NCBI GenBank assembly: GCA_030592425.1
Contig: JAUVJK010000043.1
Coordinates: 1 to 7,359 of the forward strand
Length of the DNA stretch: 7,359 bases
Direction of reading: 5' to 3'
Origin: Candidatus Moraniibacteriota bacterium
GTDB lineage: Bacteria > Patescibacteriota > Minisyncoccia > Moranbacterales > GCA-2747515
In this document: piece by piece, positions 1 to 3,920 of the stretch
How positions within the stretch are numbered: position 1 is the first letter of the stretch
Layout: each line of letters begins with the position of its first letter
The notes under the pieces: model-generated
Seen by the model: the letters and a program-made list of their open reading frames with translations, nothing else
Databases searched by the model: none
What the model was told of the DNA's origin: nothing
Made by a program: the position numbers and the translations under genes

Positions 1-29
1 ATTGTCAATAGATATTGCAGAACATGCAG

Positions 30-38
30 TGATATGAT
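30..38 (+). promoter_or_regulatory. Possible extended -10 promoter element for the 131-aa gene
   Basis: TGATATGAT matches the extended -10 pattern TGnTATAAT with one mismatch. No good -35 lies at the expected distance, as is common for extended -10 promoters. Transcription would begin near 45 and leave a leader of about 78 nt before the ATG at 123. The call rests on one short motif in AT-rich DNA. Confidence 0.3.
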
Positions 39-108
39 ACATTTTTAATTGAAGAGAAATTCTTTCTTTGAATTGTTGCATTAACAACTCTTTTTACGAG
101 ATTGATCT

Positions 109-114
109 AGGAGG
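109..114 (+). promoter_or_regulatory. Strong Shine-Dalgarno site
   Basis: AGGAGG lies 8 nt before the ATG at 123, an optimal sequence and spacing. It fixes the start of the following gene. It is notable because no other gene in the window has a comparable site. Confidence 0.85.
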
Positions 115-122
115 CATAAATT

Positions 123-518
123 ATGTCAATCGAAATGACAGATGAAAAATTGATCAAGGTCATGGATAAGACGAAAGGTTTTGAATCGACGAAAGCTTTT
201 ACAACGTTTTTTCTCAAGGAGCAGGAGATGCAAATAAGCTCTGGGTCAATTATCCCGCGTGAATTGCGTGAGAAAATCAATGAAGAAGGAGAAAATCCGT
301 CACTGAACACAGTTAAACGCTATTTTGAACTCCCGACTCTCTCCTTTGATTTGAGGCAGTTAAAAGATCTTTGGGAGAAGATTGACAGTGGTCTCATTGT
401 CTCAGAAGAAATGATGGTAATAGCAATGGGAGGTGAGAAACTCCCGCTATCGGTGATCTTTGATGACTTTGTGCGTATGCTTACTAGTATAGATATTAAC
501 AAACATGTATCTCATTGA
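123..518 (+). CDS. Hypothetical protein, 131 aa
   Basis: I do not recognise the family. The start is well supported by AGGAGG at 109-114, and the gene ends at TGA, followed 42 nt later by a strong intrinsic terminator, so it looks like a single-gene transcript. The protein is soluble, with no signal peptide or membrane segment. It is mostly predicted helix with many charged residues, and a central stretch (about residues 42-72, from SIIPRELR to the FELP motif) could be a small helical domain. A helix-turn-helix role is conceivable from the short helices around residues 44-68, but no diagnostic motif is present. Good Shine-Dalgarno, sensible codon use and its own terminator make a real, probably well-translated gene likely, though the function is unknown. 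Confidence 0.75.
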   Translation: MSIEMTDEKLIKVMDKTKGFESTKAFTTFFLKEQEMQISSGSIIPRELREKINEEGENPSLNTVKRYFELPTLSFDLRQLKDLWEKIDSGLIVSEEMMVIAMGGEKLPLSVIFDDFVRMLTSIDINKHVSH

Positions 519-560
519 GGCATGAGTGTGTACAAAATAGGATACCATTACAATGTCTAT

Positions 561-591
561 AAGTAAGATGGAAATACATCTTACTTTTTTT
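561..591 (+). terminator. Intrinsic terminator after the 131-aa gene
   Basis: A perfect 10-bp stem (AAGTAAGATG at 561-570 pairing with CATCTTACTT at 577-586) closes a 6-nt loop, GAAATA, and runs into a T-tract (587-591 and on). The stem is AT-rich but perfect, and the position 42 nt after the stop codon fits. Confidence 0.85.
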
Positions 592-633
592 ATTTGAAAA
601 AGGGGAATGAAGAGCTTCTGGGGCATGTAATAT

Positions 634-673
634 CAGGGATCAATAAGGTATACGTTATTTTTTGAAGTCCCTG
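634..673 (+). other. Possible structured element in the 519-860 intergenic region
   Basis: CAGGGA (634-639) can pair with TCCCTG (668-673). Inside it, AATAA (642-646) can pair with TTATT (655-659) around the loop GGTATACG. The inner part includes one copy of a 20-bp repeat that recurs over the RRM gene start. The 519-860 region has no gene that I can support. It contains this element, a terminator, a likely promoter and two kinds of short repeat. Confidence 0.3.
639..658 (+). repeat. 20-bp repeat, copy 1
   Basis: The 20 bases from 639 (ATCAATAA, GG, TATACGTTAT) recur at 843-862 with only the two central bases changed (GG to CA), so 18 of 20 match. This copy lies upstream of the likely promoter at 681-709, and the second copy covers the start codon of the RRM gene. 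Confidence 0.7.
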
Positions 674-680
674 TGATCAC

Positions 681-709
681 TTGACAGCAGCGTTAAAATA
701 TGCAATACT
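681..709 (+). promoter_or_regulatory. Likely sigma70-type promoter upstream of the RRM gene
   Basis: A perfect -35 TTGACA (681-686) is followed after 17 bp by AATACT (704-709, four of six matches to TATAAT). TG at 701-702 makes it an extended -10. Transcription would start near 716 and give a leader of about 145 nt carrying the 15-bp tandem duplication and the hairpin next to the start codon. Confidence 0.5.
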
Positions 710-740
710 GTAAGGGTAGGTTTTTCGAAGAATGTTCGTT

Positions 741-770
741 TGTAGAAAGGTTATGTGTAGAAAGGTTATG
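741..770 (+). repeat. Perfect 15-bp tandem duplication in the RRM gene leader
   Basis: TGTAGAAAGGTTATG occurs at 741-755 and again, without spacer or mismatch, at 756-770. Each copy contains AAAGG and ATG, but neither ATG is in a useful reading frame for the downstream gene. It may be a recent slippage duplication or a doubled binding site. Confidence 0.85.
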
Positions 771-827
771 CGCCGTGCACAGGTCGACATAATGATTTTT
801 TTTCAAAAACAGTTCGGGTAAAAATGT

Positions 828-859
828 ACGTATATAATTAGTATCAATAACATATACGT
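828..859 (+). promoter_or_regulatory. -10 box and inverted repeat abutting the RRM start codon
   Basis: ACGTATAT (828-835) and ATATACGT (852-859) are perfect inverted repeats separated by 16 nt, and the right arm ends one base before the ATG at 861. TATAAT (833-838) lies across the left arm and its right edge, and could be a second promoter giving a leader of only about 15 nt. If transcription instead starts upstream, the RNA can fold into an 8-bp AU-rich hairpin next to the start codon, in place of a Shine-Dalgarno site. The two readings exclude each other for a given transcript. Confidence 0.4.
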
Positions 860-862
860 TAT
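843..862 (+). repeat. 20-bp repeat, copy 2, overlapping the RRM gene start
   Basis: Second copy of the repeat at 639-658, with 18 of 20 bases identical. It extends over the first two bases of the start codon and includes the right arm of the hairpin described at 828-859. Confidence 0.7.
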
Positions 863-1121
863 GGCAAAGAAATTATTTGTCGGCAACATTAGTTGGGATA
901 CAACTGATGAAAGTCTCGGCGAAGCGTTTGGCCAATTTGGTGCAGTTGAAGAAGCTGTGATCATTAAGGACAAATTCTCAGGTCGCTCAAAAGGTTTTGG
1001 TTTTGTAACATACACTGACGATTCTGCAGCTGATGCTGCGGTCGCAGAAATGAATGAAAAAGAACTAGATGGCCGTGAGTTGACTGTAAACGAAGCACGA
1101 CCAAAGGAGCCACGCGAGTAG
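861..1121 (+). CDS. Single-RRM RNA-binding protein, 86 aa
   Basis: This is one complete RNA recognition motif with almost no flanking sequence. RNP2 is LFVGNI (residues 5-10) and RNP1 is KGFGFVTY (44-51), with the aromatic residues that stack on RNA bases (F6, F46, F48). The C-terminus (LTVNEARPKEPRE) is the last strand plus a short charged tail, lacking the Gly-rich tail of many cyanobacterial Rbp proteins. Proteins of this type bind single-stranded RNA and are often linked to cold response or RNA stability; the specific role here is inference. The ATG at 861 is the natural start because residues 3-10 are the first strand. No Shine-Dalgarno precedes it. Two terminators follow, so it is a single-gene unit. 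Autoregulation through the repeats and hairpin at its start is possible but unproven. Confidence 0.95.
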   Translation: MAKKLFVGNISWDTTDESLGEAFGQFGAVEEAVIIKDKFSGRSKGFGFVTYTDDSAADAAVAEMNEKELDGRELTVNEARPKEPRE

Positions 1122-1140
1122 TTCCGGTCGATCTTCAAGG

Positions 1141-1170
1141 AAGCAGCATGTGTGCAGTGCTGTTTTTTGT
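1141..1170 (+). terminator. Intrinsic terminator 1 after the RRM gene
   Basis: AAGCAGCAT (1141-1149) pairs with GTGCTGTTT (1157-1165), including two G-T wobbles, around the 7-nt loop GTGTGCA. A run of six T (1163-1168) follows the core of the stem. It begins 19 nt after the stop codon. Confidence 0.75.
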
Positions 1171-1188
1171 TTGAGTAGGTGTGCACAG

Positions 1189-1222
1189 AGGTTCAACTTC
1201 CAATTGGAGGTTGAACCTTTTA
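1189..1222 (+). terminator. Intrinsic terminator 2 after the RRM gene
   Basis: A 13-bp stem (AGGTTCAACTTCC at 1189-1201 with GGAGGTTGAACCT at 1206-1218, one G-T wobble) closes the tetraloop AATT. It is followed by a short T-run (1218-1221). The stem is strong but the T-tract is weak. It backs up the terminator at 1141-1170 or insulates the next gene. Confidence 0.65.
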
Positions 1223-1227
1223 TGACG

Positions 1228-1256
1228 TTTACAAAAAAGTAAATTCCCAGTACAGT
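1228..1256 (+). promoter_or_regulatory. Possible promoter for the MscS-family gene
   Basis: TTTACA (1228-1233, five of six matches) is followed after 17 bp by TACAGT (1251-1256, four of six). The position just after the double terminator fits. The leader would be about 45 nt and would carry the heptad array. Confidence 0.35.
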
Positions 1257-1285
1257 AAATGATGTAGTTTCAAGAATTTCTATCC

Positions 1286-1306
1286 TAACTACTAACTACT
1301 AACTAC
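1286..1306 (+). repeat. Heptad tandem repeat TAACTAC, three copies
   Basis: Three perfect head-to-tail copies of TAACTAC end one base before the ATG at 1308, in the place where a Shine-Dalgarno site would normally lie. Upstream, GTAGTT (1264-1269) is complementary to AACTAC in any of the three copies, so three alternative hairpins are possible. The 7-bp unit length matches the two arrays flanking the S23 gene, although the sequence differs. Confidence 0.85.
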
Positions 1307-1307
1307 T

Positions 1308-2378
1308 ATGATCGAAAAATTATTGCCATCCGAAGTATGGTCTCAGGTTTATTTTGGTAATACACTTGGTGCATATCTCGATGCGTTTCTCTTATTCGTG
1401 ATTCTCGTTATCGTTTTTTATTTATTGCAGCGATTGGCCTTGAAACGATTGCATAGAATGTCTAAAAAAACAAAAACCGATATCGATGATGCGCTTGTCG
1501 ATATTATAGGTTCAATTCGACCGCCTGTGTATTACTTCCTCGCTCTTTATATTGCCGGTCATCGTCTTGTTCTTGGTGAGGTGGTTGAGAATATTATCTA
1601 CGCCACCTTTGTGATCATGTTTGTCTATCAGATCATTTCATCATTGCAAATTTTTGTAAATTACATTGCAATCAAAATAATTGGAAAAGAGGCTAGTGAA
1701 GATGAACATTTGAGGAGTGCCGTACGAATGCTTAGTACGATTGCAAAAGTTGTTTTGTGGTGTTTCGGTCTGGTCATGATTCTTTCTAACCTTGGTATCA
1801 ATGTCTCATCATTGATCGCTGGCATGGGTATTACTGGCATTGCTATAGCAATTGCGTTACAAGGTGTATTGAGTGATCTTTTTGCGAGTTTTTCGATTTA
1901 CTTTGATAAGCCCTTTAAAGTGGGTGATCTGATCAAGACAAAGGAACATACGGGGACAGTTGAGAAGATCGGAATCAAGACGACACGAATACGGTCAGTT
2001 GATGGTGAAGAAGTTATTATTTCCAATACAGAACTTACAGAAAAACGTGTAGAGAATTATCGACGTATGGAAGAACGACGTATCAAATTTGGTGTTGGTG
2101 TCATTTATGAAACACCAACGAATCAATTGAAAAAAATTCCTCAAATGATCACGGATATCATTGATCGTACAAGCGGAGCACGGATTGATCGTGTTCATTT
2201 CAAAGAATTCAACGATTCATCATTAGATTTTGAAGTTGTGTATTATGTCGAATCGAAGGCTTTTCCAGACTATATGGATCGTCAGCAAGAAATCAATTAC
2301 GCGATTCGTGAGAAATTCGAAGCAGAAAATATCGAAATGGCATACCCAACACGAACACTCTATACCAAGAACGTGTAA
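1308..2378 (+). CDS. MscS-family mechanosensitive channel, 356 aa
   Basis: This is an inner-membrane channel of the MscS family, which opens under membrane tension and releases solutes during osmotic downshift. Hydrophobic segments lie at about residues 25-43, 73-89, 95-122 and 145-161. They are followed by the signature pore helix region at 167-198 (AGMGITGIAIAIALQG, then LSDLFASFSI), rich in Gly and Ala as in TM3 of MscS. After it comes the conserved beta domain (KPFKVGDLI at 201-209, TGTVEKIGIKTTRIR, then the SNTEL motif near 239-243) and an alpha-beta C-terminal domain. With about five membrane segments it is larger than the classical three-segment MscS and closer in layout to the YnaI/YbdG-type members. 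The ATG at 1308 directly follows the heptad repeats and has no Shine-Dalgarno. The gene is alone between terminators and convergent with the gene at 2473-3042. Confidence 0.93.
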   Translation: MIEKLLPSEVWSQVYFGNTLGAYLDAFLLFVILVIVFYLLQRLALKRLHRMSKKTKTDIDDALVDIIGSIRPPVYYFLALYIAGHRLVLGEVVENIIYATFVIMFVYQIISSLQIFVNYIAIKIIGKEASEDEHLRSAVRMLSTIAKVVLWCFGLVMILSNLGINVSSLIAGMGITGIAIAIALQGVLSDLFASFSIYFDKPFKVGDLIKTKEHTGTVEKIGIKTTRIRSVDGEEVIISNTELTEKRVENYRRMEERRIKFGVGVIYETPTNQLKKIPQMITDIIDRTSGARIDRVHFKEFNDSSLDFEVVYYVESKAFPDYMDRQQEINYAIREKFEAENIEMAYPTRTLYTKNV

Positions 2379-2398
2379 AAAATTCTTGTACGCCATAG

Positions 2399-2428
2399 AA
2401 AAACAGCACAATTATTGTGCTGTTTTTT
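2399..2428. terminator. Bidirectional intrinsic terminator between convergent genes
   Basis: The sequence is symmetric about position 2413. ACAGCACAAT (2403-2412) pairs with ATTGTGCTGT (2414-2423), with AAAA before it and TTTTT after it. On either strand the stem therefore ends in a T-run. It lies 21 nt after the stop of the MscS-family gene (+) and about 45 nt after the stop of the minus-strand gene at 2473, so it can end both transcripts. Confidence 0.85.
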
Positions 2429-2472
2429 CTCTAAGAGTCTCTATCTTTTGAATAGCTTATAGCAGAAAGAGT

Positions 2473-3042
2473 CTACTTATCATACTCCCTGTGTGCTATT
2501 TTTTTTCCATACTCCAAAAACAAAGTGTCTGCGTGCTTGTCAAAACCAACATTTTCCATCATAACAGCAGTAACGGATAATATTGCTGTATAGATTTTCT
2601 CATTATTTGCATCAAGGAATTTATTAATTCCAGAAAATCGCAATAATTCATTTGATTCATTCTGAAAAAGATGAGCTAGGCGATCTCCACCTATTGATGG
2701 AATATTTGAACTCGGCTCTTTATTGGACATGCTAGTAATTAACGATTCGAAGTGTTCTTTCATGGCATTGCTTAGTTCAGATTGCAAACCGTCTATTAAT
2801 TGGTCATAGCCCTCATCTTCTATCGTTACGAGAGAATCATGGTTATATTCTTTTAGTTTGTCTATTGTACTAATCTGTTTAAGAAGCTCCTCAGAAAAAG
2901 AATCGATTCTATTGAAAGCTTCCTGGTGTGCTTTGAGTTTCCTCATTTGATCCAGCCTTTCCTGAGCAATTTTCGTATCTTTTATGATCGTTGCCAGATC
3001 AACGGGAGGCATTTGTTCTTTCATAATTGTTTGGATAATCAT
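2473..3042 (-). CDS. Hypothetical helical protein, 189 aa
   Basis: I do not recognise the family. The protein is soluble, acidic and almost wholly helical by composition. The first part (about residues 17-68, DLATIIKDTK through IDKLKEY) has heptad-like spacing of hydrophobic residues and may form a coiled coil. A Ser/Pro-rich break (NKEPSSNIPS, near 106-115) separates it from a C-terminal helical part that is less polar. I see no signal peptide, membrane span or enzyme motif. The start at 3042 lies only a few bases downstream of an extended -10 box, so the mRNA may be nearly leaderless; ATG codons at residues 7 and 11 are alternatives, and none has a Shine-Dalgarno. The gene is the only minus-strand gene, convergent with the MscS-family gene and divergent from the S23/mraZ side. 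Confidence 0.7.
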   Translation of the reverse strand: MIIQTIMKEQMPPVDLATIIKDTKIAQERLDQMRKLKAHQEAFNRIDSFSEELLKQISTIDKLKEYNHDSLVTIEDEGYDQLIDGLQSELSNAMKEHFESLITSMSNKEPSSNIPSIGGDRLAHLFQNESNELLRFSGINKFLDANNEKIYTAILSVTAVMMENVGFDKHADTLFLEYGKKIAHREYDK

Positions 3043-3053
3043 TTATACTAAGT

Positions 3054-3062
3054 ATTATAGCA
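3054..3062 (-). promoter_or_regulatory. Extended -10 promoter of the 189-aa gene
   Basis: On the minus strand the sequence reads TGCTATAAT, a perfect extended -10. No clear -35 is needed for this class. Transcription would start near 3047, about five bases before the ATG, implying a nearly leaderless mRNA. Confidence 0.6.
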
Positions 3063-3102
3063 TGGCGTATTGAGATATTGCTTTTAACATGAGAGAGGAG
3101 AC

Positions 3103-3111
3103 TGTGTATAA
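3103..3111 (-). promoter_or_regulatory. DnaA box (minus orientation)
   Basis: The minus strand reads TTATACACA, a perfect match to the TTATNCACA DnaA box. It is one of two consensus boxes in the 285-bp region between divergent genes. Confidence 0.5.
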
Positions 3112-3161
3112 CTTTTTCTCTATATGAGGAAATGGCTTGAATAGGGAATTCATTTTGCGAG

Positions 3162-3170
3162 TTATCCACA
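3162..3170 (+). promoter_or_regulatory. DnaA box (plus orientation)
   Basis: TTATCCACA is the strongest form of the DnaA box. It lies 51 bp from the box at 3103-3111 and just before the first MraZ-type box at 3175, so DnaA could influence transcription from this region. Confidence 0.55.
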
Positions 3171-3174
3171 GATG

Positions 3175-3242
3175 AAAGTGTTGGACGGTAGAGGAAAAGT
3201 GGAGTAGAATGTCATTAAGGACCAAAAAGTGGAGAAAAGTGG
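3175..3242 (+). promoter_or_regulatory. Cluster of MraZ-type boxes
   Basis: AAAGTGT (3175-3181) and three copies of AAAGTGG (3196-3202, 3226-3232, 3236-3242) lie on the plus strand. The last two are exactly 10 bp apart with a 3-nt spacer, and the second lies 30 bp before the third, so three sites share one face of the helix. In Mollicutes, MraZ is known to bind AAAGTG[T/G] repeats with 3-nt spacers upstream of its own gene; in E. coli it binds TGGG repeats with the same 10-bp period. That this is the autoregulatory site of the mraZ at 3921 is inference. The odd point is the S23 gene lying between. Confidence 0.65.
3181..3210 (+). promoter_or_regulatory. Possible promoter within the MraZ-box cluster
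   Basis: TTGGAC (3181-3186, a poor -35) and TAGAAT (3205-3210, five of six matches to the -10) are 18 bp apart. One MraZ box would lie in the spacer and two just after the start site near 3217, a layout suited to repression. A second -10-like TATAAA at 3250-3255 is also present. Which one is used cannot be decided from sequence. Confidence 0.3.
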
Positions 3243-3253
3243 GGAAATATATA

Positions 3254-3288
3254 AAATGCTTAATGATAAATGCCAAATGATCAATGAC
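3254..3288 (+). repeat. Heptad array upstream of the S23 gene (five degenerate units)
   Basis: In strict 7-bp register the units are AAATGCT, TAATGAT, AAATGCC, AAATGAT and CAATGAC, sharing the core AATG in every unit. It ends 39 nt before the ATG of the S23 gene. The first unit, AAATGCT, is a circular permutation of GCTAAAT, the reverse complement of the unit downstream of that gene. Confidence 0.8.
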
Positions 3289-3292
3289 AGGC

Positions 3293-3312
3293 ATTATGTG
3301 CAAGCACATAAT
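3293..3312 (+). repeat. 20-bp palindrome before the S23 gene
   Basis: ATTATGTGC (3293-3301) and GCACATAAT (3304-3312) are perfect inverted repeats separated by AA. The site lies between the heptad array and the start codon at 3328. It may be an operator for a dimeric protein, or an RNA hairpin just upstream of the ribosome binding region. Confidence 0.65.
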
Positions 3313-3327
3313 CATTGAAGTGCACCA

Positions 3328-3690
3328 ATGGATACAAAGAAAGTGAAAGTAGACATTGATGAACGGTCCTATCAGTTTGGCGTGCGTATTGTGAAGATGG
3401 TTTTAGTTCTTCCGAAAAACGTGGCGAGTAGTGTCATTGGTAACCAAGTGATCAGGAGTGGAACGTCAGTTGGTGCGAATGTCGCAGAAGCACAAGGTGC
3501 AATGACGAAGAAAGAATTTGTGTACCATATGAATATTGCAAAAAAGGAAGCACGCGAAACAATTTTTTGGTTACGATTGCTCGTTGATACAAATATTGTA
3601 TCAAGTCAAAAATTAGGAAAACTGAAGAAAGAGGCAGAAGAACTCGCAAGTATACTTATTGTCATTGTAAAAAATGCACAGAAGAAATAA
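3328..3690 (+). CDS. Four-helix-bundle protein of the 23S rRNA intervening-sequence (S23) family, 120 aa
   Basis: The family signature is clear: RSGTSVGANVAEA (residues 43-55), then KKEFVYHMNIAKKEARETIFWLRLL (61-85) with the conserved KEA, ET and WL positions. The length is typical, and the fold is an up-and-down four-helix bundle that forms oligomers. Proteins of this family were first found as ORFs inside intervening sequences excised from 23S rRNA in some bacteria, and the Avd subunit of diversity-generating retroelements is related. The biochemical role of most members, including this one, is unknown; nucleic-acid binding is plausible given the Lys-rich surface. The ATG at 3328 gives the usual N-terminus; the Shine-Dalgarno is at best weak (GAAG near 3317). 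It is flanked by inverted heptad arrays and lies between the MraZ boxes and mraZ. Confidence 0.93.
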   Translation: MDTKKVKVDIDERSYQFGVRIVKMVLVLPKNVASSVIGNQVIRSGTSVGANVAEAQGAMTKKEFVYHMNIAKKEARETIFWLRLLVDTNIVSSQKLGKLKKEAEELASILIVIVKNAQKK

Positions 3691-3713
3691 ATTGCGATTG
3701 AATGTGTTTGAAA

Positions 3714-3748
3714 ATTTAGCATTCATAATTTAGCATTTAGCATTTTCT
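3714..3748 (+). repeat. Heptad array downstream of the S23 gene
   Basis: In strict 7-bp register the units are ATTTAGC, ATTCATA, ATTTAGC, ATTTAGC and ATTTTCT, giving three perfect and two degenerate copies. It begins 23 nt after the S23 stop codon. It is the inverted counterpart of the array at 3254-3288. Confidence 0.85.
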
Positions 3749-3751
3749 CAC

Positions 3752-3770
3752 TGTGGGAAATAATCCCGCA
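3752..3770 (+). other. Hairpin between the S23 cassette and mraZ
   Basis: TGTGGGA (3752-3758) pairs with TCCCGCA (3764-3770), with one G-T wobble, around the 5-nt loop AATAA. No T-run follows, so it is not a standard terminator, and read-through into mraZ is expected. The rest of the 3691-3920 gap shows only a weak -10-like TATAAA (3898-3903) close to the mraZ start. Confidence 0.45.
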
Positions 3771-3920
3771 ACAAATCCCAGTAGAGTTTTAGGAAGAGTA
3801 CTTGAACATCATGTGTAAAGCGCCTACGGCTTAATTTATCCATTAGATAATTATTCAGTGAGCGGATTTGTGCAGGATGCTCGGTTTTCAAACAAAATAT
3901 AAAATTTTGAGAAAAACGGC

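Larger units (their letters stand above)
3253..3746 (+). mobile_element. Putative S23 cassette bounded by inverted heptad repeats
   Basis: The left end (3253-3271) and the reverse complement of the right end (3728-3746) match at 17 of 19 bases, both starting AAAATGCT. Both ends belong to longer arrays with a strict 7-bp period. Between them lie a 20-bp palindrome and one gene, the S23 four-helix-bundle protein. The unit sits between the MraZ boxes and mraZ, which normally lie close together. I infer an inserted element of about 0.5 kb. No transposase is present and no convincing target duplication is seen, so any movement would need other functions. It could also be a stable regulatory unit. 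Confidence 0.45.

Noticed and set aside
803..1186. Open frame of 127 codons antisense to the RRM gene
   Set aside because: It mirrors the RRM coding region and its terminator; the RRM protein has both RNP motifs and is clearly the real gene.
3055..3315. Open frame of 86 codons on the minus strand in the dcw control region
   Set aside because: It covers the DnaA boxes, MraZ boxes, heptads and palindrome, and its translation looks like read-through of AT-rich regulatory DNA. No start signal supports it.
3043..3327. Replication origin, suggested by two DnaA boxes
   Set aside because: Two boxes are too few, no dnaA or dnaN gene is nearby and there is no clear AT-rich unwinding region. A regulatory role is more economical.
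3253..3746. Diversity-generating retroelement, suggested by S23/Avd similarity
   Set aside because: No reverse transcriptase and no template/variable repeat pair are in the window; the flanking repeats are 7-bp arrays.
3239..3763. Target-site duplication around the S23 cassette (GTGGGGAAATA at 3239-3249, GTGGGAAATA at 3753-3762)
   Set aside because: The copies lie at unequal distances from the inverted repeat ends and differ by one base. They may be remnants of MraZ-type boxes or chance, so I do not claim a duplication.
3754..3780. MraZ operator of the E. coli type (TGGG repeats) directly before mraZ
   Set aside because: Only one TGGGA on the plus strand (3754) and one inverted copy (3776-3780) are present, without the direct repeat and 10-bp spacing that are required.
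1245..3787. Shared TCCCAGTA-n-AGT at 1245-1256 and 3776-3787, near two of the heptad arrays
   Set aside because: Eleven of twelve matching bases is expected by chance many times in a window this long, and the position relative to the arrays differs.
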